A DNA stretch of 64,000 bases from Nocardiopsis xinjiangensis YIM 90004 (GTDB taxonomy: Bacteria; Actinomycetota; Actinomycetes; Streptosporangiales; Streptosporangiaceae): assembly GCF_000341145.1 (NCBI RefSeq), contig NZ_ANBE01000035.1, positions 7,649 through 71,648 on the forward strand, written 5' to 3'. This document shows, in pieces, positions 18,661 to 26,849 of the stretch (its first letter is position 1; every line of letters begins with the position of its first letter). The notes beneath the pieces are model-generated. The model ran no database searches, was not told the origin of the DNA, and was given only the letters and a program-made list of their open reading frames with translations. A program made the position numbers and the translations under genes.

Positions 18661-18697
18661 CGGGGGTGCGCTCGAGGACGGCTCATGCGCACCCCCG
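18661..18697. terminator. Bidirectional stem-loop between convergent genes
   Basis: CGGGGGTGCGC (18661-18671) pairs perfectly with GCGCACCCCCG (18687-18697) across a 15-base loop. It lies in the 119-base gap between the Pro-rich membrane protein and the AGPS-type oxidase, which converge. There is no clear U-tract on either strand, as is usual in actinomycetes. Confidence 0.6.
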
Positions 18698-18770
18698 CCA
18701 CGCGCCGGGCCCCTGTGCGGCGCCCCTTCTCCGTGTGCCTTCTTCTGCGCGTGCTTTGCGAACGCGTCCC

Positions 18771-20384
18771 TCAAGAGGGGTCGGGCACCAGTTTGCCCGG
18801 GTTGAGCACACCCTCCGGGTCCAGCGCCGACTTCACCGAACGCAGGATCTGCGCGCCCAACGGCCCGATCTCGGAAGCCATCCACGGGCGGTGGTCGGCG
18901 CCCACCGCGTGGTGGTGGGAGATGGTGCCCCCGGCCTCGGCGATCGCGTCCGAGGCAGCCCGCTTCGCGCGGTCCCAGCGGGAGATCGGGTCGGAACCGG
19001 CGGCGGTGGCGACCGTGAAGTACAGCGAGGCGCCGGTCGGGTAGGTGTGCGAGACGTGGCACATGAGGACCGCGCCGCCCTCCTCACCCTCGAGGGAGCC
19101 TTTCAGCGCCTCGGTGACCGCCTCGTACAGCGGGAGCAGGCCGGTCCAGGTGGTGGCGGTCTCCAGAGTCTCGGCGAGGATGCCCGCACCGAGCAGGGTG
19201 TCGCGCAAGTAGGGGGAGGAGAACCGGTTCTGCCGCCAGTGCGCGACCGCTTCCGGACCCAGACGGGTACCGCCGGCCTCGGTCATGAGACGGCGCACGA
19301 GACCGGCCCGGGTCTCGACCTCCTCCTCGGTTCCCTCGAAACCGAGGACCGCCTGGCAGCCGGGCATGGCCTCGCGTCCGCCCATGGCCGCGCCCACGAA
19401 GGTCTCGGACTCGTCCAGGACCCGGGCCATGGTCGGTCGGGCGTCGGACTGGGCCAGGACGCGCAGGGCCTCGGTGCCGGTCGCGAAATCGGGGAAGGTC
19501 CACGCCTCGTCGAGCACGGTCTCGGGCACCGGGCGCACCCGTACACCGACCTCGGTGATGACACCCAGGGTGCCTTCCGAACCCAGCATGAGGCGCTTGA
19601 GGTCGGGGCCCGCGGCGGAGGCGGGGGCCCCGCCCAGCTCCAGGGTCCCGCGCGGGGTGGCCACGCGCAGGGACACGACCATGTCCTCGAACCGTCCGTA
19701 GCCGGCGGAGGCCTGGCCTGCCGAACGTGTGGCGGCGAACCCGCCGATGGTGGCGTACTCGAAGCTCTGCGGCAGGTGGCCGAGGGTGCAGCCGTGCTCG
19801 CCCAGGAGCTCCTCGGCACGCGGGGCGCGCAGCCCGGCGCCCAGGACCGCGGTCGCGGAGGTGCGGTCGAAGGAGACGAGGGTGTCCAGACGGCACAGGT
19901 CGAGGGCGATGACCGTGTCGAAGGGGCCGCGCAGGGGGTCGACACCGCCGACGACGCTCGTCCCGCCGCCGAAGGGCACGACAGCCGTGCCTTCCGCGGT
20001 GCAGAGTTCCAGCAGGCGCCGGACCTGTTCGTGGTCGGCGGGCCGGACCACCGCGTCGGACGCGGGGTCGGCCTGACCGGAACGGCGCCGCAGCAGGTCG
20101 GGGGTGCTCTTGCCGCCCGACCGGCGCAGGCGCAGGGCGTCGTCGGTGACCACGTGGTCGGAGCCGACGATCTCCGCGACGGCCTCGCGCAACCGGTCGG
20201 TCAGGCGTGAGGGCGGGAGCTCGACGTCGGCCTCTTCGACCGGGGGGATCGGGCGGACGTCGGCGTGGAGGACCTGCGCGATGAGGTCGCGCAGTCCGGG
20301 GGCGAGCGCCTCGGCGCGTTCGGGGGCGCCCCAGGCGAACCAGCTCATCTCGGGGGCGGAGGGTGTGGTTTCGTCGCGAGCCAT
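18771..20384 (-). CDS. FAD-binding oxidase of the alkyldihydroxyacetonephosphate synthase family
   Basis: A 537-residue flavoenzyme of the PCMH/VAO fold. VVPFGGGTSVVGG is the FAD pyrophosphate loop, and ATIGGFAATRSAGQ is the second FAD contact. HYPTGA-like SHTYPTGASLYFT and the SHHHAVG triple-His motif are typical of alkylglycerone-phosphate synthase (AGPS) rather than D-lactate dehydrogenase. In bacteria the reaction is rarely tested; ether-lipid synthesis or oxidation of a hydroxy-acid phosphate are options. It starts at ATG 20384, only 17 bases from the divergent TetR gene, with glpD beyond it. The grouping points to glycerol-3-phosphate/dihydroxyacetone-phosphate metabolism. Confidence 0.88.
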   Translation of the reverse strand: MARDETTPSAPEMSWFAWGAPERAEALAPGLRDLIAQVLHADVRPIPPVEEADVELPPSRLTDRLREAVAEIVGSDHVVTDDALRLRRSGGKSTPDLLRRRSGQADPASDAVVRPADHEQVRRLLELCTAEGTAVVPFGGGTSVVGGVDPLRGPFDTVIALDLCRLDTLVSFDRTSATAVLGAGLRAPRAEELLGEHGCTLGHLPQSFEYATIGGFAATRSAGQASAGYGRFEDMVVSLRVATPRGTLELGGAPASAAGPDLKRLMLGSEGTLGVITEVGVRVRPVPETVLDEAWTFPDFATGTEALRVLAQSDARPTMARVLDESETFVGAAMGGREAMPGCQAVLGFEGTEEEVETRAGLVRRLMTEAGGTRLGPEAVAHWRQNRFSSPYLRDTLLGAGILAETLETATTWTGLLPLYEAVTEALKGSLEGEEGGAVLMCHVSHTYPTGASLYFTVATAAGSDPISRWDRAKRAASDAIAEAGGTISHHHAVGADHRPWMASEIGPLGAQILRSVKSALDPEGVLNPGKLVPDPS

Positions 20385-20401
20385 GCCCTACAGTTTTACA
20401 T
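20385..20401. promoter_or_regulatory. 17-bp divergent promoter region of oxidase and TetR genes
   Basis: The two divergent start codons are separated by only 17 bases. Any promoter must lie inside the opposite coding sequence, and at least one mRNA is probably leaderless. TACAGT on the plus strand just before the TetR ATG is a plausible -10. This arrangement suits autorepression by the TetR protein. Confidence 0.45.
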
Positions 20402-21019
20402 ATGGCGTCAAAGCGTAATGTAGAAGACGACATCCTCGACGCGACCCGGACCTGTGTGGAGGCCTTCGGGGTGCGCCGGACCACCCTCACCGACGTCGCC
20501 CGGCGCGCCGGGGTCAGCCGTCCCACCGTCTACCGGCGCTGGCCCGACGTGACCGCGCTCGTGGCCGACCTGCTCACCCGCGAGCTGCGCACGATCCTCC
20601 TGGACGAGGAGGGACGCGCGCAGGACGACCGGCCGGGGGAAACGACCCGCACCCGCCTGGTCCGCCACGCCGGCGGTGTCGCCCGCGCCCTGGCCACCCA
20701 CCCCTTGTTCACCCGTGTGGTCGACAGCGAGCCCGAGCTCCTGGCGACCTACACCTTCCACCGGCTCGGGACCAGCCACCGGGCGGCGCTCGAGGTCATC
20801 GAACCCACGGTCGCGGAGGGACAGGACGACGGGTCGGTCCGTTCCGGGGACCCGGCGGTCCTGGCCCGGATGGTGTTGGTGACGGTGCAGAACACCGTGA
20901 CCGGGCAGCGCCTCTTCGAGGACCTGCTCGAGGAGGAAGCGCTCGTGGACGAGCTCGTCACCCTCCTGGACGGCTACCTCGCCCCGCCGGGCCACCGGCC
21001 GGACGGGCACTCGCCCTGA
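20402..21019 (+). CDS. TetR-family transcriptional regulator
   Basis: A 205-residue repressor. The N-terminal helix-turn-helix reads TTLTDVARRAGVSRPTVYRRW (about 27-47), a standard TetR DNA-binding motif. The C-terminal helical domain would bind an unknown ligand. It is divergent from the AGPS-type oxidase and 58 bases upstream of glpD in the same direction, so it probably controls both and itself. ATG 20402 is preferred: the product begins MASKRNVEDDILDA, the typical TetR N-terminus, and an upstream in-frame start would run into the neighbouring gene. Confidence 0.9.
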   Translation: MASKRNVEDDILDATRTCVEAFGVRRTTLTDVARRAGVSRPTVYRRWPDVTALVADLLTRELRTILLDEEGRAQDDRPGETTRTRLVRHAGGVARALATHPLFTRVVDSEPELLATYTFHRLGTSHRAALEVIEPTVAEGQDDGSVRSGDPAVLARMVLVTVQNTVTGQRLFEDLLEEEALVDELVTLLDGYLAPPGHRPDGHSP

Positions 21020-21077
21020 GGGCGCCGACCGCGCTGTCCCCCGGCTCCACCCTCCGTGTTCCAGGAAGGACCGCACC

Positions 21078-22613
21078 ATGCACACCACCGTCCCCGAGTC
21101 CTCCTCCCTCAACGCCGCCCGCAGGGACGCCGACCTCGCGCACCTGGAGACCTCACCCGAGGTCGACGTCCTGGTCGTGGGCGGTGGCGTCACCGGAACG
21201 GGTGTCGCGCTCGACGCGGCCGCGCGGGGGCTCAGCACCGTCCTCGTCGAACGCGACGACCTCGCTTTCGGTACCAGCCGCTGGAGCTCCAAACTCGTGC
21301 ACGGCGGTCTGCGCTACCTCGCCAAGGGCCAGTTCGGGATCGCCTACGAGAGCGCACGCGAGCGCGACGTCCTCATGCGCGTGACCGCACCGCATCTGGT
21401 GCGGCCGTTGCCCATGGTGATACCGGTGCACCGGCACACCGGCGTGGGAAGAGCGCTCCTCTCCCTCGGCGGCACGAGCCTGGGCGACCTCCTGCGCCGC
21501 GCGGTCGGAACCCCGCGGGACCTCCTCCCGCCCCCGCGCACCCTCAACGCCCGCCAGACCCTGCGCCTGCTGCCGGCCGTGGACCCCCGCGGCCTGGTCG
21601 GCGGGGTGCTCTCCTTCGACGGCCAACTCGTCGACGACGCCCGTCTCGTGGTGGCCCTGGCCCGCACAGCCGCACGTGAGGGCGCGCGTGTCGTCACCCG
21701 GTGCTCGGCCGAGAACCTCACCCGCGACGGGGCGACCCTGCGCGACGAGAACACCGGGCGGCCGATCCCCCTGCGCCCGCGCGCGGTCGTCAACGCCACG
21801 GGTGTGCACGCCGACACCCTCGACCAGCAGATCCGGCTCAGCCCCAGCCGCGGCACCCACCTGGTCCTGGACGGCGCCGCCCTCGGCCGGCCGCACGCCG
21901 CGCTCACCGTGCCGGTGCCCGGGAGCCTGTCGCGTTTCGTCTTCGCCCTCCCACAGCCCGACGGGCGCGTGTTGGCCGGACTCACCGACGAGCCCCTCGA
22001 GGGGCGCGTGCCGAGGGTTCCGCACGCGCCGGAGGAGGACGTGGACACGTTGCTGTCCCAGTTCAACAGGGTCCTGGGAACACACCTCACACGCGCAGAC
22101 GTCCTGGGTGCTTTCGCGGGCCTGCGTCCCCTGCTGCACGGGGAAGGCGCCAGCTCCGACCTCTCGCGCGAGCACGCCGTCGCGGTCGCGCCCAACGGGA
22201 CGACGACCGTGGTCGGCGGCAAACTCACCACGTACCGGGCCATGGCCGAGGAGGCCGTCGACGCCGCGGTCGCAGCGCACCGGCTTCCGGCCCGGCCGTG
22301 CCGTACCCGCGACCTGCCTCTGGTCGGCGCGGCCTCCGCCGAGGAACTCGCCGGACTCGACGCCCCCGCCGGGCTCGTGGCCCGCTACGGTGCCGAGGCG
22401 CCCGCAGTGGCCGCCGAGGCGGACGAGGATCCCTCGCTCCTGCGTCCCGTCGTACGCGGGCTCACCGGGGCGGAACTGCGCTTCGGCGTGCGCCACGAGG
22501 GGGCCCTCGACGTGGACGACCTCCTCGACCGCCGCAGCCGTGTGGGGTTGGTGCCCGACGAGCGTGCCAAGGCCGAGGCTGCCGCGGCCGAGGCTCTCGA
22601 GGCCTGCCGGTGA
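21078..22613 (+). CDS. glpD: Glycerol-3-phosphate dehydrogenase (FAD-dependent), copy 1
   Basis: A 511-residue flavoprotein oxidising sn-glycerol-3-phosphate to dihydroxyacetone phosphate at the membrane. The dinucleotide motif VVGGGVTGTGVALDAAARG and the following ERDDLAFGTS, HGGLRYL and VVGGKLTTYR are diagnostic of GlpD. The protein ends shortly after the C-terminal DUF4131-like cap region (RFGVRHEGALDVDDLLDRR). ATG 21078 follows AGGAAGGA. It lies downstream of the TetR gene and shares the family with a second copy at 35282. Confidence 0.93.
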   Translation: MHTTVPESSSLNAARRDADLAHLETSPEVDVLVVGGGVTGTGVALDAAARGLSTVLVERDDLAFGTSRWSSKLVHGGLRYLAKGQFGIAYESARERDVLMRVTAPHLVRPLPMVIPVHRHTGVGRALLSLGGTSLGDLLRRAVGTPRDLLPPPRTLNARQTLRLLPAVDPRGLVGGVLSFDGQLVDDARLVVALARTAAREGARVVTRCSAENLTRDGATLRDENTGRPIPLRPRAVVNATGVHADTLDQQIRLSPSRGTHLVLDGAALGRPHAALTVPVPGSLSRFVFALPQPDGRVLAGLTDEPLEGRVPRVPHAPEEDVDTLLSQFNRVLGTHLTRADVLGAFAGLRPLLHGEGASSDLSREHAVAVAPNGTTTVVGGKLTTYRAMAEEAVDAAVAAHRLPARPCRTRDLPLVGAASAEELAGLDAPAGLVARYGAEAPAVAAEADEDPSLLRPVVRGLTGAELRFGVRHEGALDVDDLLDRRSRVGLVPDERAKAEAAAAEALEACR

Positions 22614-22622
22614 AGCCGGAGG

Positions 22623-22652
22623 CCCGTGCGCACAGGACGTCTCGCGCACGGG
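22623..22652 (+). terminator. Stem-loop after glpD
   Basis: CCCGTGCGC (22623-22631) pairs with GCGCACGGG (22644-22652) over a 12-base loop, ten bases beyond the glpD stop. There is no U-tract. It probably ends the TetR-glpD transcript before the ATP-binding protein gene. Confidence 0.5.
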
Positions 22653-22877
22653 TCCGAGCGGACACGCCGGTAGGGACACCCTGTACCAAAGGGACGAACG
22701 GGGAATGCACCACACCGGCATCCCCTGTCCCACTGGCAGATCTTGGCGTAGGGTCGTAGCCGATCCGTGCCGTCCTCCCCTGCGGCCGGACACTCCCGCA
22801 GCCGCCCCCGCGGAGACGTGCCCCGGGCCGTCCCCGAGGCTCTGGTCACACGAGTCGCCCCGCCGAAGGAGTCGTCC

Positions 22878-23441
22878 ATGCCCACGCTCGTCTCAGTGCC
22901 CACCCTGACTCAGGCCGAGGACACCGTTCTCTCGGGGGTACCGGACGAGTACCGGCACTACTTCAACGGCCGCACGCCGGTACCGTTCACCAAACGCCAC
23001 TGGGAGTTCTCCGGAACGTCGGTGAGCATCCCGCTCGCCCGGGCCTTCCTCGACACCTGCGCCGCCGGCCGGGACTCCGACTTCCGCTACGTCTTCTCCC
23101 TCCTGGGGACCGAACTGGCCACCAACGCCATCCGGCACAGCCGCTCGGGGGAGGAGGGCCAGACCTTCGTTCTGCGTGTGACCCGCAGCGGCAACGGCCT
23201 CACCCTGGTCTGCCGCGACAACGGGTACCCGGTGCGCGCCGAGCCGGGGGACACGGAAGAAGGCAGACAGCTGATCCCGGCGCCGCTCGAGGGGGAACAC
23301 CTGACCGCGGAGAACGGCCGGGGCCTGGCGCTCGTGGACAGCTTCGCCACCACATGGGGCGACAACGGCCACCCGAGTATCCGCAAGGTGTGGTTCCACC
23401 TGGCCTTCGACCTGACCGGAAGCTCCTGGCCCGCGGCCTGA
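22878..23441 (+). CDS. RsbW/SpoIIAB-like ATP-binding protein (putative anti-sigma kinase)
   Basis: A 187-residue GHKL-fold protein of the HATPase_c_2 type common in actinomycete partner-switching systems. The N-box is LGTELATNAIRHS, the G1 region is VCRDNGYPV, and the G2 box is NGRGLALVDSF. It may phosphorylate an anti-anti-sigma factor or bind a sigma factor, but neither gene is adjacent. ATG 22878 has AAGGAG five to six bases upstream. Inverted-repeat element 2 begins about 175 bases after the stop. Confidence 0.82.
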   Translation: MPTLVSVPTLTQAEDTVLSGVPDEYRHYFNGRTPVPFTKRHWEFSGTSVSIPLARAFLDTCAAGRDSDFRYVFSLLGTELATNAIRHSRSGEEGQTFVLRVTRSGNGLTLVCRDNGYPVRAEPGDTEEGRQLIPAPLEGEHLTAENGRGLALVDSFATTWGDNGHPSIRKVWFHLAFDLTGSSWPAA

Positions 23442-24004
23442 GACCGATCCCGGGGCCTGTCTCCGGGACTTGTGCTTCGGGGCGCATCCCGTATCCCGGG
23501 TACAGGGCCAGAGCCCACCCATGTGAATTGTCTGTAGGGGGGCGGGGGCAGGTGATCTCGGATGCCTGGGACTGTTTGGGGCCGAGGTCGTGGGGTTTCT
23601 CGTGGTGCCTGGGTTCGGTGGTTCGTCGGGGCCGGGATTTTAGCCCGGCCGGGTCTATGCGCAACCCGCTTCGGCGCCACCCCCACACACCTTTCCCTGC
23701 GGAGATAGTGGCGGCGTTCTGCCGGGTTGTTCCCAGCGCCTCGGGGTATGCGCTGCGACCCTTGACGCCGGGCTTTCCCGACCCACCTCGACGAACCCCC
23801 TCGCCCCAGGCGCCCGGCTGCCAAAGAAATGGTGGGCGCACACTTCCCCAACCCCCTGTGGTGACCACATTGCGACCAACGCTTACGGCGTGTGCGCGGC
23901 CGCTCACTCCTGCGGAAGCACAAGCATGGCCCCGGCACTCCCGGTGGCGCATTGAGGCCAGGGCAGACCGGCGTGTGCACCGCCGCTGATCCCAGCAAGC
24001 CCGG

Positions 24005-24033
24005 CGGGCAAGGCTCCGGCGGAGCCTTGCCCG
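24005..24033. other. 13-bp perfect hairpin in the spacer of element 2
   Basis: CGGGCAAGGCTCC pairs perfectly with GGAGCCTTGCCCG around a GGC loop. It lies just inside the left arm and could act as a terminator on either strand or as a structural part of an RNA made from the element. Confidence 0.6.
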
Positions 24034-24148
24034 GTGGCCTCGGCCGGGCGTGTTCGGCGGTGTAGACGGACGAGCCCCCGCACCGCGGCCATCCTCGCTC
24101 TCGAAAATGGCCCTGGTTGGGGGGAGCGGTCCACTGAAGCCCGTTGGC

Positions 24149-24198
24149 AGTGCTCTTACGAGCACCAACACCGGCCTGTAGTGCTATCAGGAGCACTG
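24149..24198. other. Two tandem stem-loops with AGTGCT/AGCAC stems
   Basis: AGTGCTC-TTAC-GAGCAC (24149-24165) is followed after 14 bases by AGTGCT-ATCAGG-AGCACT (24180-24197). The two stems share nearly the same sequence, so they look like a duplicated protein-binding site or RNA motif within the spacer of element 2. Confidence 0.5.
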
Positions 24199-24834
24199 TC
24201 AATGCTCGGGCGGGGCCCGAAGCCTTTCCGGAGGTCGCACACGCCACTCGCCCCCGGCCTCAATGCGCCACCGGGAGCAGGCGGGGCCAGTAGTTGGCCG
24301 TTGCTTACGCAGGAGCGAGCGGCCGCGCACACGCCGCAAGCGGTGGTCGCAATGCCGCCACCCGAGGGGGTTTGTCTTTGGGACCCCACTTCTTCGGCGG
24401 ATGAGGGGGCCGGCCGGTAGGTGTTCGGCGGCGAGAGCGGACCAGCCCGGCGTCAAGGGGTGGACCGCACACCCCGAGGCGCCCCACACCAACCCACCAC
24501 AACACCGCACCTTTGAGCAGGTCCCGAGCATGTGGGGGTTGCGCCGAAGCGGGTTGCGGGAAGCCCCGGCCGGGCTAAGCTCTTCGCTCCGACGAACACC
24601 ACCCACACCAACCTGTAAGTCTGTTCGTGGCTGGCCTGGGGCCGGCTGGCAGGGTGGTACCTGTTCTTCTGACCGGACGTGACCCAACATCAACCTGACC
24701 CCCACCCGAGGATCAGCCTCCACCCGAGGATCAGGGCTCGCCCCGTCCGGCCCGAGCCTGCTCCACCCGAGTCCGTCTCGGGGCACGGGAAGACGTGGAG
24801 GAAGACGTGGAGGGAAACGGCATGGGGAAGAAGG

Positions 24835-25344
24835 TCAGTCGTCGTCGCCCTCGTCGTCGCTGGTCAGCGCGTCCACGGCCACGGCCACGCTGATGACCAG
24901 GGCAGGGTCGCCGCCGATGTCGTGCCGGTGGGTGTTGACGTCCACGGCGTAGGTGTCGCGCAGGCGGAACCACTTGCGTGAGACGTGTGCGACGGTCCCT
25001 TCTTCGTCGCTGATGACGTACTCCTTGTCCAGGAAGTCACCGGTGACCTCCCAGTCCGGGCCGTCCTCGATCTCGACGTTGAGTTTGTCGCGCACCGGGT
25101 TGAACAACCGCGTGCGTACCGTGGCGACCTTGGAACCGTCGCGCTCGATCGCCATCTGGTCGCGGACCTTGAACAGCTTCTTGCGGATCTGGGTGAGAAC
25201 GTCCCCGTCCGGGGTCCTCAGCTCGAAGGTGGTGCGCAGGCGCAGAGCCTTGCCGTCGACCCAGAAGACCCGCTGATCGTGCTCGTCGGTCACCCAGAAG
25301 TCGTCGCCGATGTCGAAGACGCGTGCGCGTACGAGGAACTTCAT
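24835..25344 (-). CDS. LURP-one-related (tubby C-terminal-like) protein
   Basis: A 169-residue protein of the LURP-one family, a beta-barrel fold related to tubby C-terminal and phospholipid scramblase domains. The family pattern is clear: KFLVRARVFDIGDDFWVTDE at the start, alternating strands such as LTQIRKKLFKVRDQMAIERD, then VISDEEGTVAHVSRKWFRLRDTYAVDV. The C-terminus is acidic (DDEGDDD). In bacteria its role is unknown; lipid or membrane association is a family-based guess. It starts at ATG 25344 with no clear operon partner and converges on inverted-repeat element 2. Confidence 0.87.
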   Translation of the reverse strand: MKFLVRARVFDIGDDFWVTDEHDQRVFWVDGKALRLRTTFELRTPDGDVLTQIRKKLFKVRDQMAIERDGSKVATVRTRLFNPVRDKLNVEIEDGPDWEVTGDFLDKEYVISDEEGTVAHVSRKWFRLRDTYAVDVNTHRHDIGGDPALVISVAVAVDALTSDDEGDDD

Positions 25345-25407
25345 TCTCCGAGCCTAGAGCACGCATCTCGGGCTCGAGCCCGCCGTACCGCCCGCCACAC
25401 TGCGGGG

Positions 25408-26064
25408 TCAGTCGGCCCGGACGGTGGCGGCCCGGACGGTGTCGTCCAGATGACCGCCCGCCGTGGCCGACTGACCCACCCCCAGGCCGAGGGAGCCGGC
25501 CTTCATGAATGAGCCGGCGTTGGCCGCGCTGATCCCGCCGGTGGCCACCACACGCAGATCCGGGTAGGGGCCGGCGAGCGCCGAGACCCACGGGGCACCG
25601 AGGGAGGAGGCGGGGAACGCCTTGACGGTGGTCACGCCGAGCCGCAGCGCCTGCCCGGCCTCGGTCGGGGTGGCCACACCGGGCAGGAACGGGATCCCCG
25701 CGTGTTCGGCCGCGCGGACGGTTTCTGTGGCCAGGTCCGGTGCCACGCCGAACCGCGCGCCGGCGGCGATCGCCGCTTCCAGTCTCTGCGGTGTGGTCAC
25801 CGTCCCGGCACCCACGGTGTGTTGTCCCGCGGCGGCCCGGACGACCGCTTCCAGCGCGTGCAGGCCGTTCTCGCTCTCCATGGTCACCTCGACGAGACGG
25901 ATCCCGCAGGCCCACGCCTTCTTGGCGTTGGCCACCGCGTCGTCGGGGGAGAGCCCGCGGATGATCACCATCACGGGAGAGCCGGAGAACCCGGATGTGA
26001 AGAAGTCCGCCCAGCCCCGGGTGCCGGGACGGCCGGTGGTGTCTGTGGTGGGTGGGACGGTCAT
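25408..26064 (-). CDS. 2-keto-3-deoxy-6-phosphogluconate (KDPG) aldolase
   Basis: Class I aldolase splitting KDPG to pyruvate and glyceraldehyde-3-phosphate. The 218-residue product has the Schiff-base Lys in VTTVKAFPAS (Lys148), the catalytic Glu in VEVTMES (Glu59), IIRGLSPDDA with the phosphate-contacting Arg, and GAGTVT. The first 20 residues are an extra hydrophilic stretch. ATG 26064 overlaps the stop of the IclR gene by four bases (ATGA), so translation is coupled. It is third in a minus-strand operon after KDG kinase and IclR. Confidence 0.9.
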   Translation of the reverse strand: MTVPPTTDTTGRPGTRGWADFFTSGFSGSPVMVIIRGLSPDDAVANAKKAWACGIRLVEVTMESENGLHALEAVVRAAAGQHTVGAGTVTTPQRLEAAIAAGARFGVAPDLATETVRAAEHAGIPFLPGVATPTEAGQALRLGVTTVKAFPASSLGAPWVSALAGPYPDLRVVATGGISAANAGSFMKAGSLGLGVGQSATAGGHLDDTVRAATVRAD

Positions 26065-26807
26065 GTTCGGCTCCAACCGAGTTCGTCGCTGATGGCGTTT
26101 GCCGTGGCTGTGAGGTCGTCGACCAGACCGAGCAGGTCCTTGCGGTCCAGGGTGACCTCGGGGGCCGAGACGGAGATCGCCGCCTCCACCCGGCCGGTCG
26201 CGTCTCGGACGGGTGCGGCGACGCAGTGGATGAACTCCTCGTGTTCGAAGTCGTCCAGGGCCCAGCCCCGGTCGGCCACCCGGGCCAGGTCCTGGGCCAG
26301 TTCGTCCGGGTCGGTCCGGGTGTTCGGGGTGTGGCTCGGATACGGGGGAGGCCCCAGCAGGGCCTCGCGTTCCTGCGGGTCGATGTGGGCCAGGATCGCC
26401 TTGCCGACCCCGGTCGCGTGCAGTGGCGCCCTTGCCCCGACGTAGGAGTACATCCGGATGCTCTGGCGGGACTCGACCTTGTCGAGGTAGACGATGCTGT
26501 CGCCGTCCAGCGCCGCCAGGTGCACGGTGTGCCCGGACGCGGCGCCCAGGGCGTGCAGGTGTTCGTGGGCCGCGGAACGCAGGTCGAGGCCTTCCAGGGC
26601 CTCGTGGGCGAGCGCTGCCATGAGGGGGCCGATCCGGTAGCGGCCGTCCTCCGAGCGGCGGACGAAACGCTCCTCCTCCAGCGTGCGTAGCAGCCGCAAC
26701 GAGGTGGTGCGGTGTACGTCGAGGCGTCGACCGAGTTCGCTGATGGTCAGGGGACCGGAGGAGAGCTCGACGAGGATGCGGAGGGCACGCTGGACACTGC
26801 TCGACAA
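26061..26807 (-). CDS. IclR-family transcriptional regulator (KdgR-like context)
   Basis: A 248-residue IclR regulator. The N-terminal winged helix contains LTISELGRRLDVHRTTSLRLL and RRSEDGRYRIGP. The C-terminal effector domain includes VHLAALDGDSIVYLDKVES, APLHATGVGKAILA and a metal/ligand loop around FIHCVAAPVRD. It sits between KDG kinase and KDPG aldolase in one operon and probably also controls the divergent transport and deaminase operon. The likely inducer is a keto-deoxy sugar acid, by analogy with KdgR. ATG 26807 lies 42 bases after the kinase stop. Confidence 0.92.
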   Translation of the reverse strand: MSSSVQRALRILVELSSGPLTISELGRRLDVHRTTSLRLLRTLEEERFVRRSEDGRYRIGPLMAALAHEALEGLDLRSAAHEHLHALGAASGHTVHLAALDGDSIVYLDKVESRQSIRMYSYVGARAPLHATGVGKAILAHIDPQEREALLGPPPYPSHTPNTRTDPDELAQDLARVADRGWALDDFEHEEFIHCVAAPVRDATGRVEAAISVSAPEVTLDRKDLLGLVDDLTATANAISDELGWSRT

Positions 26808-26849
26808 CTGGGGGTCTCCTTCTGGTCGGTCCGTTCGGTCGGGTGCCCC

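Larger units (their letters stand above)
23617..24600. repeat. Long imperfect inverted-repeat element 2 (arms about 362 bp, spacer about 258 bp)
   Basis: The left arm (23617-23978) and the reverse complement of the right arm (24237-24600) align by eye over their full length. Shared blocks, in order, are TTAGCCCGGCCGGG, CGCAACCCGCTTCGGCGC, CCTTGACGCCGGGCT, GTGTGCGCGGCCGCTC, GGTGGCGCATTGAGGCC and GGCGTGTGC. Between the blocks the arms have diverged, so each conserved block is likely constrained or the arms descend from an old duplication. The 258-base spacer carries a strong hairpin and two shorter stem-loops. There is no transposase and no target duplication that I can see. Sequence family differs from element 1, but size and geometry match. 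Confidence 0.82.
23442..24834. other. 1.39-kb gene-free convergent intergenic region
   Basis: The gap between the convergent RsbW-like and LURP-one genes. I see no credible protein gene; long open frames on the minus strand have no codon bias beyond that imposed by GC. It contains inverted-repeat element 2 (23617-24600), three short stem-loops inside it, and a direct repeat of CACCCGAGGATCAG at about 24707 and 24722. GACGTGGAGGAAGACGTGGAGG at about 24793-24814 is a short tandem repeat close to the LURP-one stop. Confidence 0.65.

Noticed and set aside
17413-19062. Extension of kdpD by about 550 codons upstream
   Set aside because: The extension overlaps the whole Pro-rich membrane protein gene on the other strand and shows no KdpD-like sequence; the conserved N-terminus begins at 17412.
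23087-24247. A 386-codon open frame on the minus strand across element 2
   Set aside because: It runs antisense through the RsbW-like gene and one arm of the inverted repeat, has no ribosome binding site and no protein family; long frames arise readily at this GC.
24700-24835. A CRISPR-like array from the CACCCGAGGATCAG repeats
   Set aside because: Only two copies of the repeat, almost no spacer, and no cas genes.
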